This document shows, piece by piece, positions 1-7,288 of a stretch of DNA of 12,533 bases. The DNA comes from CAYVTZ01 sp964454685 (GTDB taxonomy: Bacteria > Bacillota > Clostridia > Christensenellales > Christensenellaceae). The first letter of the stretch is position 1. Each line of letters starts with the position of its first letter. The notes beneath the pieces were generated by a model. That model had not been told where the DNA came from. It did no database searches and saw nothing but the letters and a program-made list of their open reading frames with translations. Made by a program: the position numbers and the translations under genes. The stretch covers positions 1 to 12,533 of the forward strand of contig CAYVTZ010000064.1 of the NCBI GenBank assembly GCA_964454685.1. The letters run 5' to 3'.

Positions 1-208
1 TTTCATCCGCATCGTCGCGGATCACGCACCGCCCTGTGGCATTGCAGGCAAGGCATCCCCTGCAAAAACCGATGGCCTTATCATAAAGCGCAATCTTCTC
101 CACGCTGTTGCCCGCATCCTGTGCGCCACGCACAAACGCATCCGCGAGCCTGTCCGAGTTGCCGCCTTTGCGCGGACTGGTAGAAATCACCAAAATGTTT
201 TTATTCAT
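1..208 (-). CDS. Flavodoxin-fold NAD(P)H/FMN oxidoreductase, iron-sulfur flavoprotein-like (3' end cut by window)
   Basis: The first 69 residues are visible, starting at ATG 208-206 behind a good AAGGAG site that overlaps the stop codon of the upstream pseudogene. The N-terminus MNKNILVISTSPRKGGNSDR is the usual first strand plus phosphate-binding loop (SxRxxGNS) of flavodoxin-like FMN reductases. Cysteines 49, 52, 55 and 61 form C-x2-C-x2-C-x5-C, the spacing that binds a [4Fe-4S] cluster in iron-sulfur flavoproteins, followed by the common VIRDD. The likely role is cytoplasmic NAD(P)H-dependent reduction through FMN; the substrate is unknown. It is the last visible gene of the minus-strand string that starts at the promoter near 2973-3040. 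The C-terminal half lies outside the window, so the subfamily cannot be fixed. Confidence 0.85.
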   Translation of the reverse strand, partial: MNKNILVISTSPRKGGNSDRLADAFVRGAQDAGNSVEKIALYDKAIGFCRGCLACNATGRCVIRDDADE

Positions 209-218
209 TTTTCTCTCC

Positions 219-431
219 TTACATTTGCCTGATTATTTTTGCGGGAACGCCGCCGGCCACCGCGTTGGAAAACGAGCCGCGTATCTCCTCCGTGCTGCGA
301 TAAGAGGTACTAAGCTGCATGGTCGCCCTTCGCGCCCCCATGGTCAACTTTTGTATCTATCGATGCAGCTTGGGTCCTCCTTCAACCGTCAATCCACGGT
401 TCAAGTGTTCTGAAAATTCATTGAGCTCCAT
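219..431 (-). pseudogene. Sugar O-acetyltransferase remnant: N-terminus and C-terminus joined by an in-frame internal deletion, plus a TAG stop
   Basis: A single reading frame from ATG 431 to TAA 219 carries both ends of a maltose/galactoside O-acetyltransferase-like protein but not its middle. Residues 1-24 begin MELNEFSEHLNRG and end in KLHR, like the start of this family. A TAG at codon 25 stands where the family has Tyr (HRYM). The frame then continues with the family-like stretch MQLSTSYRSTEEIR and SFS, and jumps directly to NAVAGGVPAKIIRQM, the typical last strand of the left-handed beta-helix. About 110-130 residues of hexapeptide repeats, including the catalytic His region, are absent. 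The family is normally about 185-210 aa; here 71 codons remain. It lies 18 bp after the LysE gene and 10 bp before the flavodoxin gene, so it is a dead cistron within an otherwise intact string. The family assignment is from remembered consensus. Confidence 0.75.
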
Positions 432-449
432 TGTTCGGCTCTTCCTTTG

Positions 450-1061
450 TTACTGCATCGTTCTTACAAAAACGATTGTTCCAAACAGAATCAACACAAC
501 GCCAAACACCTTGTTCATATGTTTGAACCCGCCTCCCCCTTTTTTCTTCTTCAGGAAATTAGCCGCTGCAACCAGAACGCACCACCACAGCAGCGTCCCC
601 AGCAATACGCCAAGCACAAGCTGTATTCCGCCGGAAAAATCCATGTTGCCTGCGATCCCAAAATAAGAGAACGCAAACAGGAAGGTGAGGATCGCCGCCG
701 GATTGGTAATGCCGACCGCAAAGGAAGACAGGAATAGTTTTGTGTTGTCTGTCGCGCCCGTTTGTACGGTTACGGCTTTTTTCTTTTTGATCAGCAGTGT
801 TATGCCCATCACGAGAATCAGGCTTCCACCGACTATATTGATTGCGATATGATGATTCAGCAGAAAATCTGAAATCAACGTCAACCCAAACGCTCCGACG
901 CACGCATACAGGCAGTCCGCTGCCGAAGACCCAAGCCCTGTTACAATGCCCGCCCAGGTGCCGCGCTCCAGTGTTCTGTGCACGGTGAGCGCACCCACCG
1001 CGCCCACCGGTATCCCAAACAGCAGTCCGATCAAAAAGCCCTTCAACAAGACGCTTTCCAA
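450..1061 (-). CDS. LysE/RhtB-family membrane exporter
   Basis: A 203-aa integral membrane protein with about six hydrophobic segments (roughly residues 5-27, 37-64, 71-92, 108-135, 144-169 and 183-200). The N-terminal FGIPVGAVGALTVHRTLERG followed by GLGSSAADCLYA is the hallmark of LysE/RhtB translocators, and GITNPAAILTF matches the conserved NPK/NPA motif opening the second half. Known members export amino acids or other small solutes by proton-coupled transport; the substrate here cannot be told. The start is a TTG at 1061-1059, chosen because a full AGGAGGTGAT site ends a few bases upstream and the nearest ATG (1069-1067) is out of frame and yields only eight codons. The gene lies 34 bp after DUF3737 and in the same string. 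Length is normal for the family. Confidence 0.85.
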   Translation of the reverse strand: MESVLLKGFLIGLLFGIPVGAVGALTVHRTLERGTWAGIVTGLGSSAADCLYACVGAFGLTLISDFLLNHHIAINIVGGSLILVMGITLLIKKKKAVTVQTGATDNTKLFLSSFAVGITNPAAILTFLFAFSYFGIAGNMDFSGGIQLVLGVLLGTLLWWCVLVAAANFLKKKKGGGGFKHMNKVFGVVLILFGTIVFVRTMQ

Positions 1062-1077
1062 TGGTGCATCACCTCCT
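1062..1077 (-). promoter_or_regulatory. Ribosome binding site that decides a TTG start for the LysE-family gene
   Basis: On the minus strand AGGAGG (1077-1072) is followed by ten bases and then TTG at 1061-1059. The match to the 16S tail extends into TGAT. An ATG inside this spacer (1069-1067) is only two bases from AGGAGG and runs to a stop after eight codons in another frame, so it is an unlikely start. Confidence 0.6.
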
Positions 1078-1095
1078 CGCTCTTCGCATTTGCCA

Positions 1096-1962
1096 TCAAA
1101 CCGCCGCCTTCATTTCATCACGGCAAACGATCCTCGTTTTATCCGTGTCCACCTTATCTTTTTCAAGGATCAGCTCGTCAATATGCTCCGCACGAATCAC
1201 GCCGCCCGATGGATTCAGTACGCTGTCAATCTTCCCGCTGATCTCCGCGTCCACTGTGGAGTATTCAAACGCAAGCGTCGTATTGAGAAGGCGGCAGTTT
1301 TTCATCACAAGATTGTCGATATAGCACATTCCTTGCAGGCTTTCAATCGTGCAGTTGATGAGCGTCAGATTCTTCGCGTTCCAGCCTAGATATTCTCCTG
1401 AAATAAACGAGTCGTACACCGTCACGTTTTCGCTGTTCCAAAATGCGTCCTTGGAAAGCATTTTAGCGTTGCGGATCTCCACGTTTTTCACGCCATCAAA
1501 GGAGTAGTTTCCCACCAGTGAGAAATCTTTTATCTGCATGTTCTTGCTGTTCATTGCAAAATAGTCTCCTTTCGCCGTCACCTGCTCCATTGTTACATGC
1601 TCGCAGTGCCACAGCGTTTCAGACGCGTTTGGAAACGAGACATGATTGAGCGTCACCCCGTTGCAGCGGCGAAAATTTTTAGGTGCCTCGATGATGGAAT
1701 GCGCGACCGTGATATTGTCTGAATACCACACGCCGGCGCGCGCCATCTCAAACCAGGTGCAATCCTTGGCGTGGATGTCCTTTGCATACCAAAGCGGATA
1801 TTTCCATTTAAACATACTTCCATACAGTTCAATATCCCTGCATTCCTTAAGGGGGGATTCCCCGTCCGCAAAAATTGTATCATGCACCGCCAAATGTTCT
1901 TTGTGAAAAAGTGCGCGTTCCCCGCTCAAGCTTTCACTGCGGATTTCTTTTTTTGTCTCCAT
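1096..1962 (-). CDS. DUF3737 family protein (predicted right-handed beta-helix)
   Basis: A 288-aa soluble protein with no signal peptide or membrane segment, starting at ATG 1962-1960 behind GGAGGAGAT. It is made of short repeating strands with recurring N/D and aromatic residues, such as LYGSMFKWKYPLWYAKDI, LWHCEHVTMEQ, FWNSENVTVYDSFISGEY, LGWNAKNLTLINCTIESLQG and NLVMKNCRLLNTTLAFEYS. This is the ladder pattern of the DUF3737 family, which is thought to fold as a parallel beta-helix like pectate lyases. No catalytic residues can be assigned and the cellular role is unknown. It follows the 74-aa gene by 32 bp and precedes the LysE-family gene by 34 bp, all minus strand, so it is probably co-transcribed with them. 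Confidence 0.85.
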   Translation of the reverse strand: METKKEIRSESLSGERALFHKEHLAVHDTIFADGESPLKECRDIELYGSMFKWKYPLWYAKDIHAKDCTWFEMARAGVWYSDNITVAHSIIEAPKNFRRCNGVTLNHVSFPNASETLWHCEHVTMEQVTAKGDYFAMNSKNMQIKDFSLVGNYSFDGVKNVEIRNAKMLSKDAFWNSENVTVYDSFISGEYLGWNAKNLTLINCTIESLQGMCYIDNLVMKNCRLLNTTLAFEYSTVDAEISGKIDSVLNPSGGVIRAEHIDELILEKDKVDTDKTRIVCRDEMKAAV

Positions 1963-1994
1963 TTTTTATCTCCTCCTGTTTGTGAATCGATTAT

Positions 1995-2219
1995 TTATGC
2001 GTATTTTTTCATTTGATAAATGAGATAATCAAGGCAATCGATTTGCTTTTGGCCCTTGTGAATATGCATCAGCAAGAACGCCCGATGGTTTTGCAGCAGC
2101 TTGATTCCTTCTGCTATTTTGCCGCAATTCATGTTTACTAAAAAATCGGTGATCATGCGCGTGTCGCAGCCTGCGTCTTTTAAGTTTTGGATCACAGATT
2201 CTTCTTTTTGATCAATCAT
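1995..2219 (-). CDS. Small conserved-looking helical protein of unknown function (74 aa)
   Basis: The protein starts MIDQKEESVIQNLKDAGCDT and ends CLDYLIYQMKKYA. It is charged, lacks membrane segments and looks all-helical. The final part, with HKGQKQIDCLDYLIYQM, resembles the C-terminal helix of some MerR-type regulators (xxIxxLDYLIYxM), but there is no DNA-binding domain. My impression is that similar stand-alone proteins occur in Clostridia next to DUF3737 and flavodoxin genes; I cannot verify this here. The start ATG 2219-2217 has GAGGG eight bases upstream. It sits 29 bp after the cyclophilin-like lipoprotein gene and 32 bp before DUF3737, consistent with an operon. A function is not assigned. 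Confidence 0.65.
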   Translation of the reverse strand: MIDQKEESVIQNLKDAGCDTRMITDFLVNMNCGKIAEGIKLLQNHRAFLLMHIHKGQKQIDCLDYLIYQMKKYA

Positions 2220-2248
2220 GTCTCATTCCCTCATTTTTTGCCGCGCTG

Positions 2249-2914
2249 TCACTGTCCGTCGCTGATTATAATAATTTTATTTCCCCAACCTTCCAGCTCC
2301 GGGTTGTTTTGCACGGCATCAATAAATGCCTCAGAAGCCTCAAAACTTCCTATTTTAGTATACTCGCCCGATATTTCCGCATCCCCGTAAAACAACACGA
2401 TGCGGTTGGGGTCGGAATAATATACCTCGCCTGCCAGCTCGGCGGTCACAGTCTGCGGATCGGACGGAATTTCGTAGCGCTGCGGAATATCGTAGTATTG
2501 CATCACGTCGGCGTTTTCAAAATCGTCATTGTTGTAGATGGGCAGCCTCCATTCCGTCGTACCCACATGCCGCGCGATCGCCGCCGCCGTAGCGTTATCT
2601 TCAAGGCGCATCACAAACGGCTCCCCCTCATCTCCAAAGCGAACCTCCAATTCTGCCGGAGCGGAAGCCGCCGCCTCGTCTGTTGTCGCGGCCTCGTTCG
2701 CGGCAGGTTTGGTTCCCTCTTCGGTCAATGCGTTCGCTTCTATTGGCTGCGCGCTGCCCTCTGAGAGCACGTCTGTTGCTTCGCTGCTTACAGAAACAAC
2801 CGTCTGCTCGGCCTCTTGCGCCCTACTTGACGTACCGCAGCCGGCAGCCAAAAGCGCCAACAAAAGCGTTATCGCTAACATGGAATAAATTTTTGGTAAA
2901 ATGCTTTTTTTCAT
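2249..2914 (-). CDS. Lipoprotein with C-terminal cyclophilin-like fold domain
   Basis: A 221-aa protein. The N-terminus (residues 1-26) is a lipoprotein signal, MKKSILPKIY then a hydrophobic stretch ending LLAAGC, with Cys26 as the lipidation site. Residues 27-88 are a low-complexity Ala/Glu/Thr/Ser linker. Residues about 89-221 match the cyclophilin-like family found in clostridial surface proteins: VRFGDEGEPFVMRLEDNATA, MQYYDIPQRYEIP and RIVLFYGDAEISGEYTKIGSF. These domains resemble peptidyl-prolyl isomerases in fold, but activity is not established. ATG 2914-2912 was chosen over an upstream in-frame start because it has AAAGGA seven bases away and the longer frame would run back over the promoter (-10 at 2973-2978). 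It is the first gene of the string reading towards 1. Confidence 0.85.
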   Translation of the reverse strand: MKKSILPKIYSMLAITLLLALLAAGCGTSSRAQEAEQTVVSVSSEATDVLSEGSAQPIEANALTEEGTKPAANEAATTDEAAASAPAELEVRFGDEGEPFVMRLEDNATAAAIARHVGTTEWRLPIYNNDDFENADVMQYYDIPQRYEIPSDPQTVTAELAGEVYYSDPNRIVLFYGDAEISGEYTKIGSFEASEAFIDAVQNNPELEGWGNKIIIISDGQ

Positions 2915-2945
2915 TTTGATTCCTTTCTTGTGTCGCATTTGTCTC

Positions 2946-2961
2946 AAGGAAACGATTCCTT
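2946..2961 (-). other. Small hairpin in the leader of the cyclophilin-like lipoprotein mRNA
   Basis: AAGGAA-N4-TTCCTT forms a six-pair stem between the predicted transcript start (about 2966) and the ribosome binding site. The 5' arm contains an SD-like AAAGGAATC that is repeated near the true start. It may shield a decoy SD or affect mRNA stability; no function is proved. Confidence 0.3.
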
Positions 2962-2972
2962 TGTACCATTTG

Positions 2973-3040
2973 AGTATACCGCGCACATTCACACATATCA
3001 AATACTTATATTAAATAGTTTCGTATGCCTTATGAGCATG
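2973..3040 (-). promoter_or_regulatory. Promoter plus LysR-type operator for the cyclophilin-like lipoprotein operon
   Basis: Minus-strand -10 TATACT (2978-2973), 17-nt spacer and -35 TTGATA (3001-2996). Upstream lies the plus-strand block CAAATACTTATATTAAATA (2999-3017), then the dyad TATGC-N7-GCATG (3024-3040), whose core TGC-N7-GCA is the T-N11-A form of LysR boxes. The same elements with the same spacings recur at 8457-8524. The site fits in the 60-bp gap after the permease stop codon, so the downstream string has its own promoter. Confidence 0.75.
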
Positions 3041-3062
3041 CTTTACTTGTGTCAATAAACCG

Positions 3063-5411
3063 TTACTCTCGAATCAGCGCCGTCAGGTCTACGCGCTTGA
3101 TTTTGCTTGCGGCAATGTAAGCAAATACAGCAAACAGTCCGCTTACCGCCGCCGCAGGCAGCAAAATAGCTGCAATGTCCGGTTGGGAAGCAAAGTTGCT
3201 GATCCCAAACATCCGGAGCAGTGTCGAGACCAATGGATCGCTTAGCGTCGCGGCAAGCAGTATCCCCCCCGCAGAGCCAATGACAGCCGTGATGCAAAAC
3301 CGCATTGCAAAGCTGAATCTCAGTCGGCTTGAAGGACAGCCAAGCGCCTTATAAATCCCCAAATCACATTGCTCCGCAGATAGTAGCTTGCTGCCCGCGA
3401 GTATCGTCACAACCAGCACGAAAATAGCGACCACCCCATACATCAAAATCATCAATGCACGCATGGCGGCTAGGATTCCGTTTAAGCCGGGCCATGTGTT
3501 TTCGTGTACATATACATCCCCGCCGAAGGTGTCCGCAAGCTCTTGCAAAATCAAGGGCTGCTGCGATACATCGGCAAGAAAATAGTGTGTGCACCATATG
3601 GTTGAGTCCTCTTTTGCGATCCTGCCGTATCCTTCTGCGCTCATCCCAATGTTTGCGCCCATATCGTTGGCGCATTGATAAATACCGGAAACCGTGTATT
3701 CCGCACTTCCAAGGTCTGCGCTCAGCGTAACCGTATCGCCGATCCCCGCTTGTAAATCTGCGGCCGCAAATTCCGTCAATACCACTTCATTACTGCCCAT
3801 AGAGCTGCGCCCGCTCAGCATATGAAACCGTTCCGGCTGCGTGATCACATTGGCGGCATAATCCACTCCGTTCACCGCAATGCCGGGCATTGCCAGAAGA
3901 TATTGATCGGTGATCGCTGCACGCGAGGCAATCAAATCCTCGACGTCCTCTGACGTCGTATTGCCCTGCATGGGCTGCACCGCAATGTGAAGGTCTGCCG
4001 GGTTGAATGCATCCATCATGCCTTGCCCGTTTGGGCCGAGCCATGAATCCATACGTCCAATCAGCGAGGTGAAAAACACAAGGATCACCGCAATCAGCAG
4101 GGCGCCCACATACCGCTTCCTTCCTGTAAACAGCTGTCGCATCGCCAGCCAGAAATAGAGCCCTTTCGTATGGACGGGCGGGACATTTCGGGGGTTGAAC
4201 CGTACGCCACCCTGCTCGTTTCGTATCGCGCGCATGGGTGTGATCTTGCTGATACATTTCGTTTTAAGGCAGATCACAAAAGCGAGCAATGCCAGAATGA
4301 ACGCAAACACCGCAATGCACAAATTGGCGGGCGGATTGGAGGGGATCAGCAATCCCGTCGTGGTAACAGTCATCCGGCAAACGAAATCCGCAAGAAATAA
4401 GGATAGAACTGCGCCGAGCAGCATTCCGCACAGCACAGGGATCAGATATTGCACAAGCAGTATTTTCCTCAATCCGGCGCTTTGGAATCCCATCGCCTTT
4501 AAAATCCCAATATCTACCACATCCTGCTCCATAGAGCTTGTGATGCTGTGTCCCAAAACAATCAGCGCCACAATGGCCAATATTACCACAAACGCCAGCA
4601 TGAGTCCGGTAAACGCATTTTGCAAAGTCATCATAAAACCGGAAATCGCGGCGCGGCTGTGCGTAAACTCGACATACTCCGCAAGATCGGTCTGTTCATT
4701 GAGCGATTGGTTTAATTCTGCTGCCGGATAGGTTCCGTCGCTGAAAACATGCAGCATCGCACCTTGTCTTGCAAGCGCGTCGATTCCGGCTTGTTCTGTC
4801 ATCTGCGCGATCTCTTCGCCATCCTGCTCGCAGATCAAAAAGCTTTTCATGCCGATCATCGTACTTCCCATAAACGGGTCTTCAAAAAATCCCTTGATGA
4901 CGAATGCTTTTTCCACGCCCTGTCGTGCAATCGGAAAGCGTATTTCGTCTCCAATTTGCACCCCGAACATGGATGTGAGAGACGGCGAAACATAAATCTC
5001 GCCCGCCGCAATATCCGCCATACCCTCAACGTGCGCTGAGCGGTCGTCAGAAAATATTTTATACGGATAGCGTTCGGGGTCATATACAATGAGCTGCCCC
5101 TCACTGTCTGATTTCAACTCGCCAATTTGGTATTCAGAATAAACGAGGCGCTGCGTCCCGACGCCTTCCACCTCTGCAAGCGCTGCAATTTCGCGCTCCA
5201 TGCGCTCTAAGTCCGGCACATCCGATACCCATGTGGTAATTTCTCCAAACCCCAGCCGCTGCATCTCTTCTTCCACATAACGCGCTGAATTGTTCCACAC
5301 ACAAAGCACTGTCGCAAGCGCAAGACAGACGATCAACACCAGTATAAAGATGCCGATCATGCCGCCTTTGTGGCGCTTGCTGCTTGCGCGAATTAATATG
5401 CTGCATTCCAT
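3063..5411 (-). CDS. ABC transporter permease with two FtsX modules (MacB/LolCE-type exporter)
   Basis: About 782 aa from ATG 5411. The N-terminus MECSILIRASSKRHKGG followed by a hydrophobic segment (18-40) is typical of this family. An extracytoplasmic domain (about 41-265) precedes membrane segments near 268-288, 318-343 and 364-383; a second single segment (434-452) starts the second half, with external domain 453-645 and final segments near 648-672, 706-725 and 746-768. The coupling-helix signatures DVVDIGILKAMGF (297-309) and CDLGIYKALGC (682-692) occur once per module, the mark of FtsX domains. The frame is open to a GTG at 5450, but that would overlap the ATPase gene by 25 bp; ATG 5411 follows the ATPase stop by 14 bp with an AAGGCGGGTGG stretch before it. 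Type VII ABC systems use such permeases to push lipophilic or peptide substrates outwards; the substrate is unknown. Confidence 0.88.
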   Translation of the reverse strand: MECSILIRASSKRHKGGMIGIFILVLIVCLALATVLCVWNNSARYVEEEMQRLGFGEITTWVSDVPDLERMEREIAALAEVEGVGTQRLVYSEYQIGELKSDSEGQLIVYDPERYPYKIFSDDRSAHVEGMADIAAGEIYVSPSLTSMFGVQIGDEIRFPIARQGVEKAFVIKGFFEDPFMGSTMIGMKSFLICEQDGEEIAQMTEQAGIDALARQGAMLHVFSDGTYPAAELNQSLNEQTDLAEYVEFTHSRAAISGFMMTLQNAFTGLMLAFVVILAIVALIVLGHSITSSMEQDVVDIGILKAMGFQSAGLRKILLVQYLIPVLCGMLLGAVLSLFLADFVCRMTVTTTGLLIPSNPPANLCIAVFAFILALLAFVICLKTKCISKITPMRAIRNEQGGVRFNPRNVPPVHTKGLYFWLAMRQLFTGRKRYVGALLIAVILVFFTSLIGRMDSWLGPNGQGMMDAFNPADLHIAVQPMQGNTTSEDVEDLIASRAAITDQYLLAMPGIAVNGVDYAANVITQPERFHMLSGRSSMGSNEVVLTEFAAADLQAGIGDTVTLSADLGSAEYTVSGIYQCANDMGANIGMSAEGYGRIAKEDSTIWCTHYFLADVSQQPLILQELADTFGGDVYVHENTWPGLNGILAAMRALMILMYGVVAIFVLVVTILAGSKLLSAEQCDLGIYKALGCPSSRLRFSFAMRFCITAVIGSAGGILLAATLSDPLVSTLLRMFGISNFASQPDIAAILLPAAAVSGLFAVFAYIAASKIKRVDLTALIRE

Positions 5412-5425
5412 GCTATCCACCCGCC

Positions 5426-6190
5426 TTACCATGCCATTGCGTGAAGCCACGCACTAAGCGTTGTTTCCCTGTCTTTGACTTCTGCGTGTGCAAAGGGAGG
5501 CAGGGCAAGCTCATCTAAAATTTTCCCATCCTCCATGTATAAAATTCGCGTCCCCCGTATGGCGGCGCGCAGGTCATGCGTCACCATCAGGATGCTTTGC
5601 CCCTTTTGGTTGAGCTCCGCCAGCAGATCAAGAATTTCCTCGCTGTTTTTCTTGTTCAGCGCTCCGGTCGGCTCGTCGGCAAAAACCAGTCCCGGATCAT
5701 GGATCAACGCGCGCGCAATCGCCGCACGTTGTGCCTCTCCGCCCGATGTTTGAAATGGCAAACGATCCCTCGCGCTCCCAATATGAAGCTGCTCTAGCAA
5801 ATCCTTCGCTTTTTCATCTACCGTTTTGGCGCTTTGCCGATGGTTCAAATACCCCGCTACTCTCACATTTTCAAGCAATGTAAGAGTGCTGACCAAATGA
5901 ATCTGCTGAAACACAAATCCAAATTCTTCCGCCCGCAGTGCGGCCATTTGCTTCTCGTGATATCCGCTGATCTCACGGTCTTTATAAAACACCTGACCAT
6001 CGTTGATTCCATCCATGCCGCTCAGGGCATACAGCAGCGTGGATTTTCCCGCGCCGGACGCGCCCATGATAATGGTAAAATCTCCTTCATAGAGTGTAAC
6101 GTCTATATGATCCAGTATGTTTTCACGCACATCGCTTTGCGCAAACCGTTTGCATAGCCCTTTTGCGCGCAGCAATTCATTTTTGCTCAT
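5426..6190 (-). CDS. ABC transporter ATP-binding protein, MacB/LolD-like
   Basis: A complete 254-aa nucleotide-binding domain: Walker A GASGAGKST (43-51), Q-loop VFQQ (93-96), signature SGGEAQR (149-155), Walker B LVFADE (168-173) followed by PTGALN, and H-loop His205 in MVTHD. ADEPTGALN is characteristic of the LolD/MacB/FtsE branch that pairs with FtsX-type permeases, and the next gene is exactly such a permease 14 bp downstream. The start ATG 6190-6188 overlaps the stop of the adenylate-forming gene as ATGA, with GGGAGG upstream inside that gene, so translation is probably coupled. About 25 residues after the canonical domain (PPFAHAEVKDRETTLSAW) are an unremarkable tail. It powers export or a mechanotransmission step at the cytoplasmic membrane. 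Confidence 0.95.
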   Translation of the reverse strand: MSKNELLRAKGLCKRFAQSDVRENILDHIDVTLYEGDFTIIMGASGAGKSTLLYALSGMDGINDGQVFYKDREISGYHEKQMAALRAEEFGFVFQQIHLVSTLTLLENVRVAGYLNHRQSAKTVDEKAKDLLEQLHIGSARDRLPFQTSGGEAQRAAIARALIHDPGLVFADEPTGALNKKNSEEILDLLAELNQKGQSILMVTHDLRAAIRGTRILYMEDGKILDELALPPFAHAEVKDRETTLSAWLHAMAW

Positions 6191-7277
6191 ACGGCAAGCC
6201 TCCCGTCATCCACATTTTTCACAATCAACGGTTTTTTTCCCGTTCGCGGATCAGGCAATATCTCCTCCACAAAACGGACGTAAAACTGTATGTATTCCAA
6301 ATGCTTTTCGCGCAAAATTTCTTTCATCTGCCTGAGCATTTCAAAACGGATTTTTTCTTCATGCCTTGTGTCCGATATCTCTGCCAGCATTTCAAATGAG
6401 TCCGGTCCCGCCTGACAGAACTGATAATCCAGCAGCCCTTCGATGCAAAACCCCTCAATGGCAAGCGGATGCAGGAAATCCTCCCTGTTGTTCCCATCCG
6501 CAAACCACAACAAATCTTCTTCTCGTCCCAGCAGGATTTTCGCTTGCGTAAAAGGACTCGTCCCTCTGCCCGGCGCATTTTTCAGCACCAGTTGGTCGGA
6601 AATTTTGTAGCGGATCAACGGCTGCGCAAAATTATACAGGGAAGTCAAATACATCGCGCCATTTTCCACTTCAATATAATTCAGATCGTCAAAGAGCATC
6701 ATGCCGTTTTCGTCGCCCAGTTCAACCCCCAGCGCGAGGGATTCACTGGCGCCGTAAATATTCACGACCTTGGCGTGGAACGTGCNNNNNNNNNNNNNNN
6801 NNNNNNNNNNNNNNNNNNNNNNNNNNNNNNNNNNNNNNNNNNNNNNNNNNNNNNNNNNNNNNNNNNNNNNNNNNNNNNNNNNNNNACAAAATATCCCGGC
6901 TTTCCCGTACTTCCCGAGGAGTGCACCACATGATATTTCCCTTGGTAGACATCCTGCTCCTTGTTTTCCTCTGCATCAAATTTACACAAAGCATCCTGCG
7001 TCAAATCTGCCGTGGTAACGATTTCGTCAAAGTGCTTCAGCAGCGTTTGCTTGTCGATCGTCGGAAACGCCGATAGCGGCAGGTCAAACAAATTTTTGCC
7101 TGTGATCCCCGCGGCTTCAAAGGTTCTGCGATAATATGCCGAATGCCCATAGGCATAGGCGAGCAGTTTTCGCAGCTTTTTCTCACGCAATTCCATGATC
7201 TGCATTCTTGTTTTTTTTACGTTTCTTTTTAACTGATACAGCTCCCATAACAAAGCAATCTTTCCCATAACTTCCAT
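6187..7277 (-). CDS. Adenylate-forming enzyme, PaaK / F390-synthetase-related (interrupted by assembly gap)
   Basis: The 5' part encodes 130 residues with a basic helical N-terminus, AYGHSAYYRRTFEAAGI (start of the PaaK-like domain) and the ATP-binding P-loop SSGSTGKPGYF at 120-130. After the gap, 198 residues continue with TFHAKVVNIYGASES (the YGxSE adenine-binding motif), LIRYKISDQLVL (RYxxxD) and a C-terminal lid-like domain. Relatives activate a carboxylate as acyl-adenylate, then pass it to CoA or to an amine/hydroxyl (coenzyme F390). The substrate here is unknown. Family length is about 430-460 aa, so about 100-130 residues are hidden, more than 100 N can hold. The two halves are not in frame across 100 N, so the gap length is a placeholder. 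ATG 7268 is an alternative start, better spaced from GGGGG. The gene follows the hydrolase by 11 bp and overlaps the ATPase gene by 4 bp. Confidence 0.85.
6786..6885. other. Assembly gap (100 N)
   Basis: Exactly 100 N inside the adenylate-forming enzyme gene. The round number and the frame conflict between both sides indicate a scaffold gap of unknown true length. Confidence 0.98.
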
Positions 7278-7288
7278 TCCCCCTGTCT

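Noticed and set aside
2915..3001. Longer N-terminus for the cyclophilin-like lipoprotein (start at 3001)
   Set aside because: It would start at the -35 box and place the lipoprotein signal 29 residues inside; ATG 2914 has the SD and a clean signal peptide.
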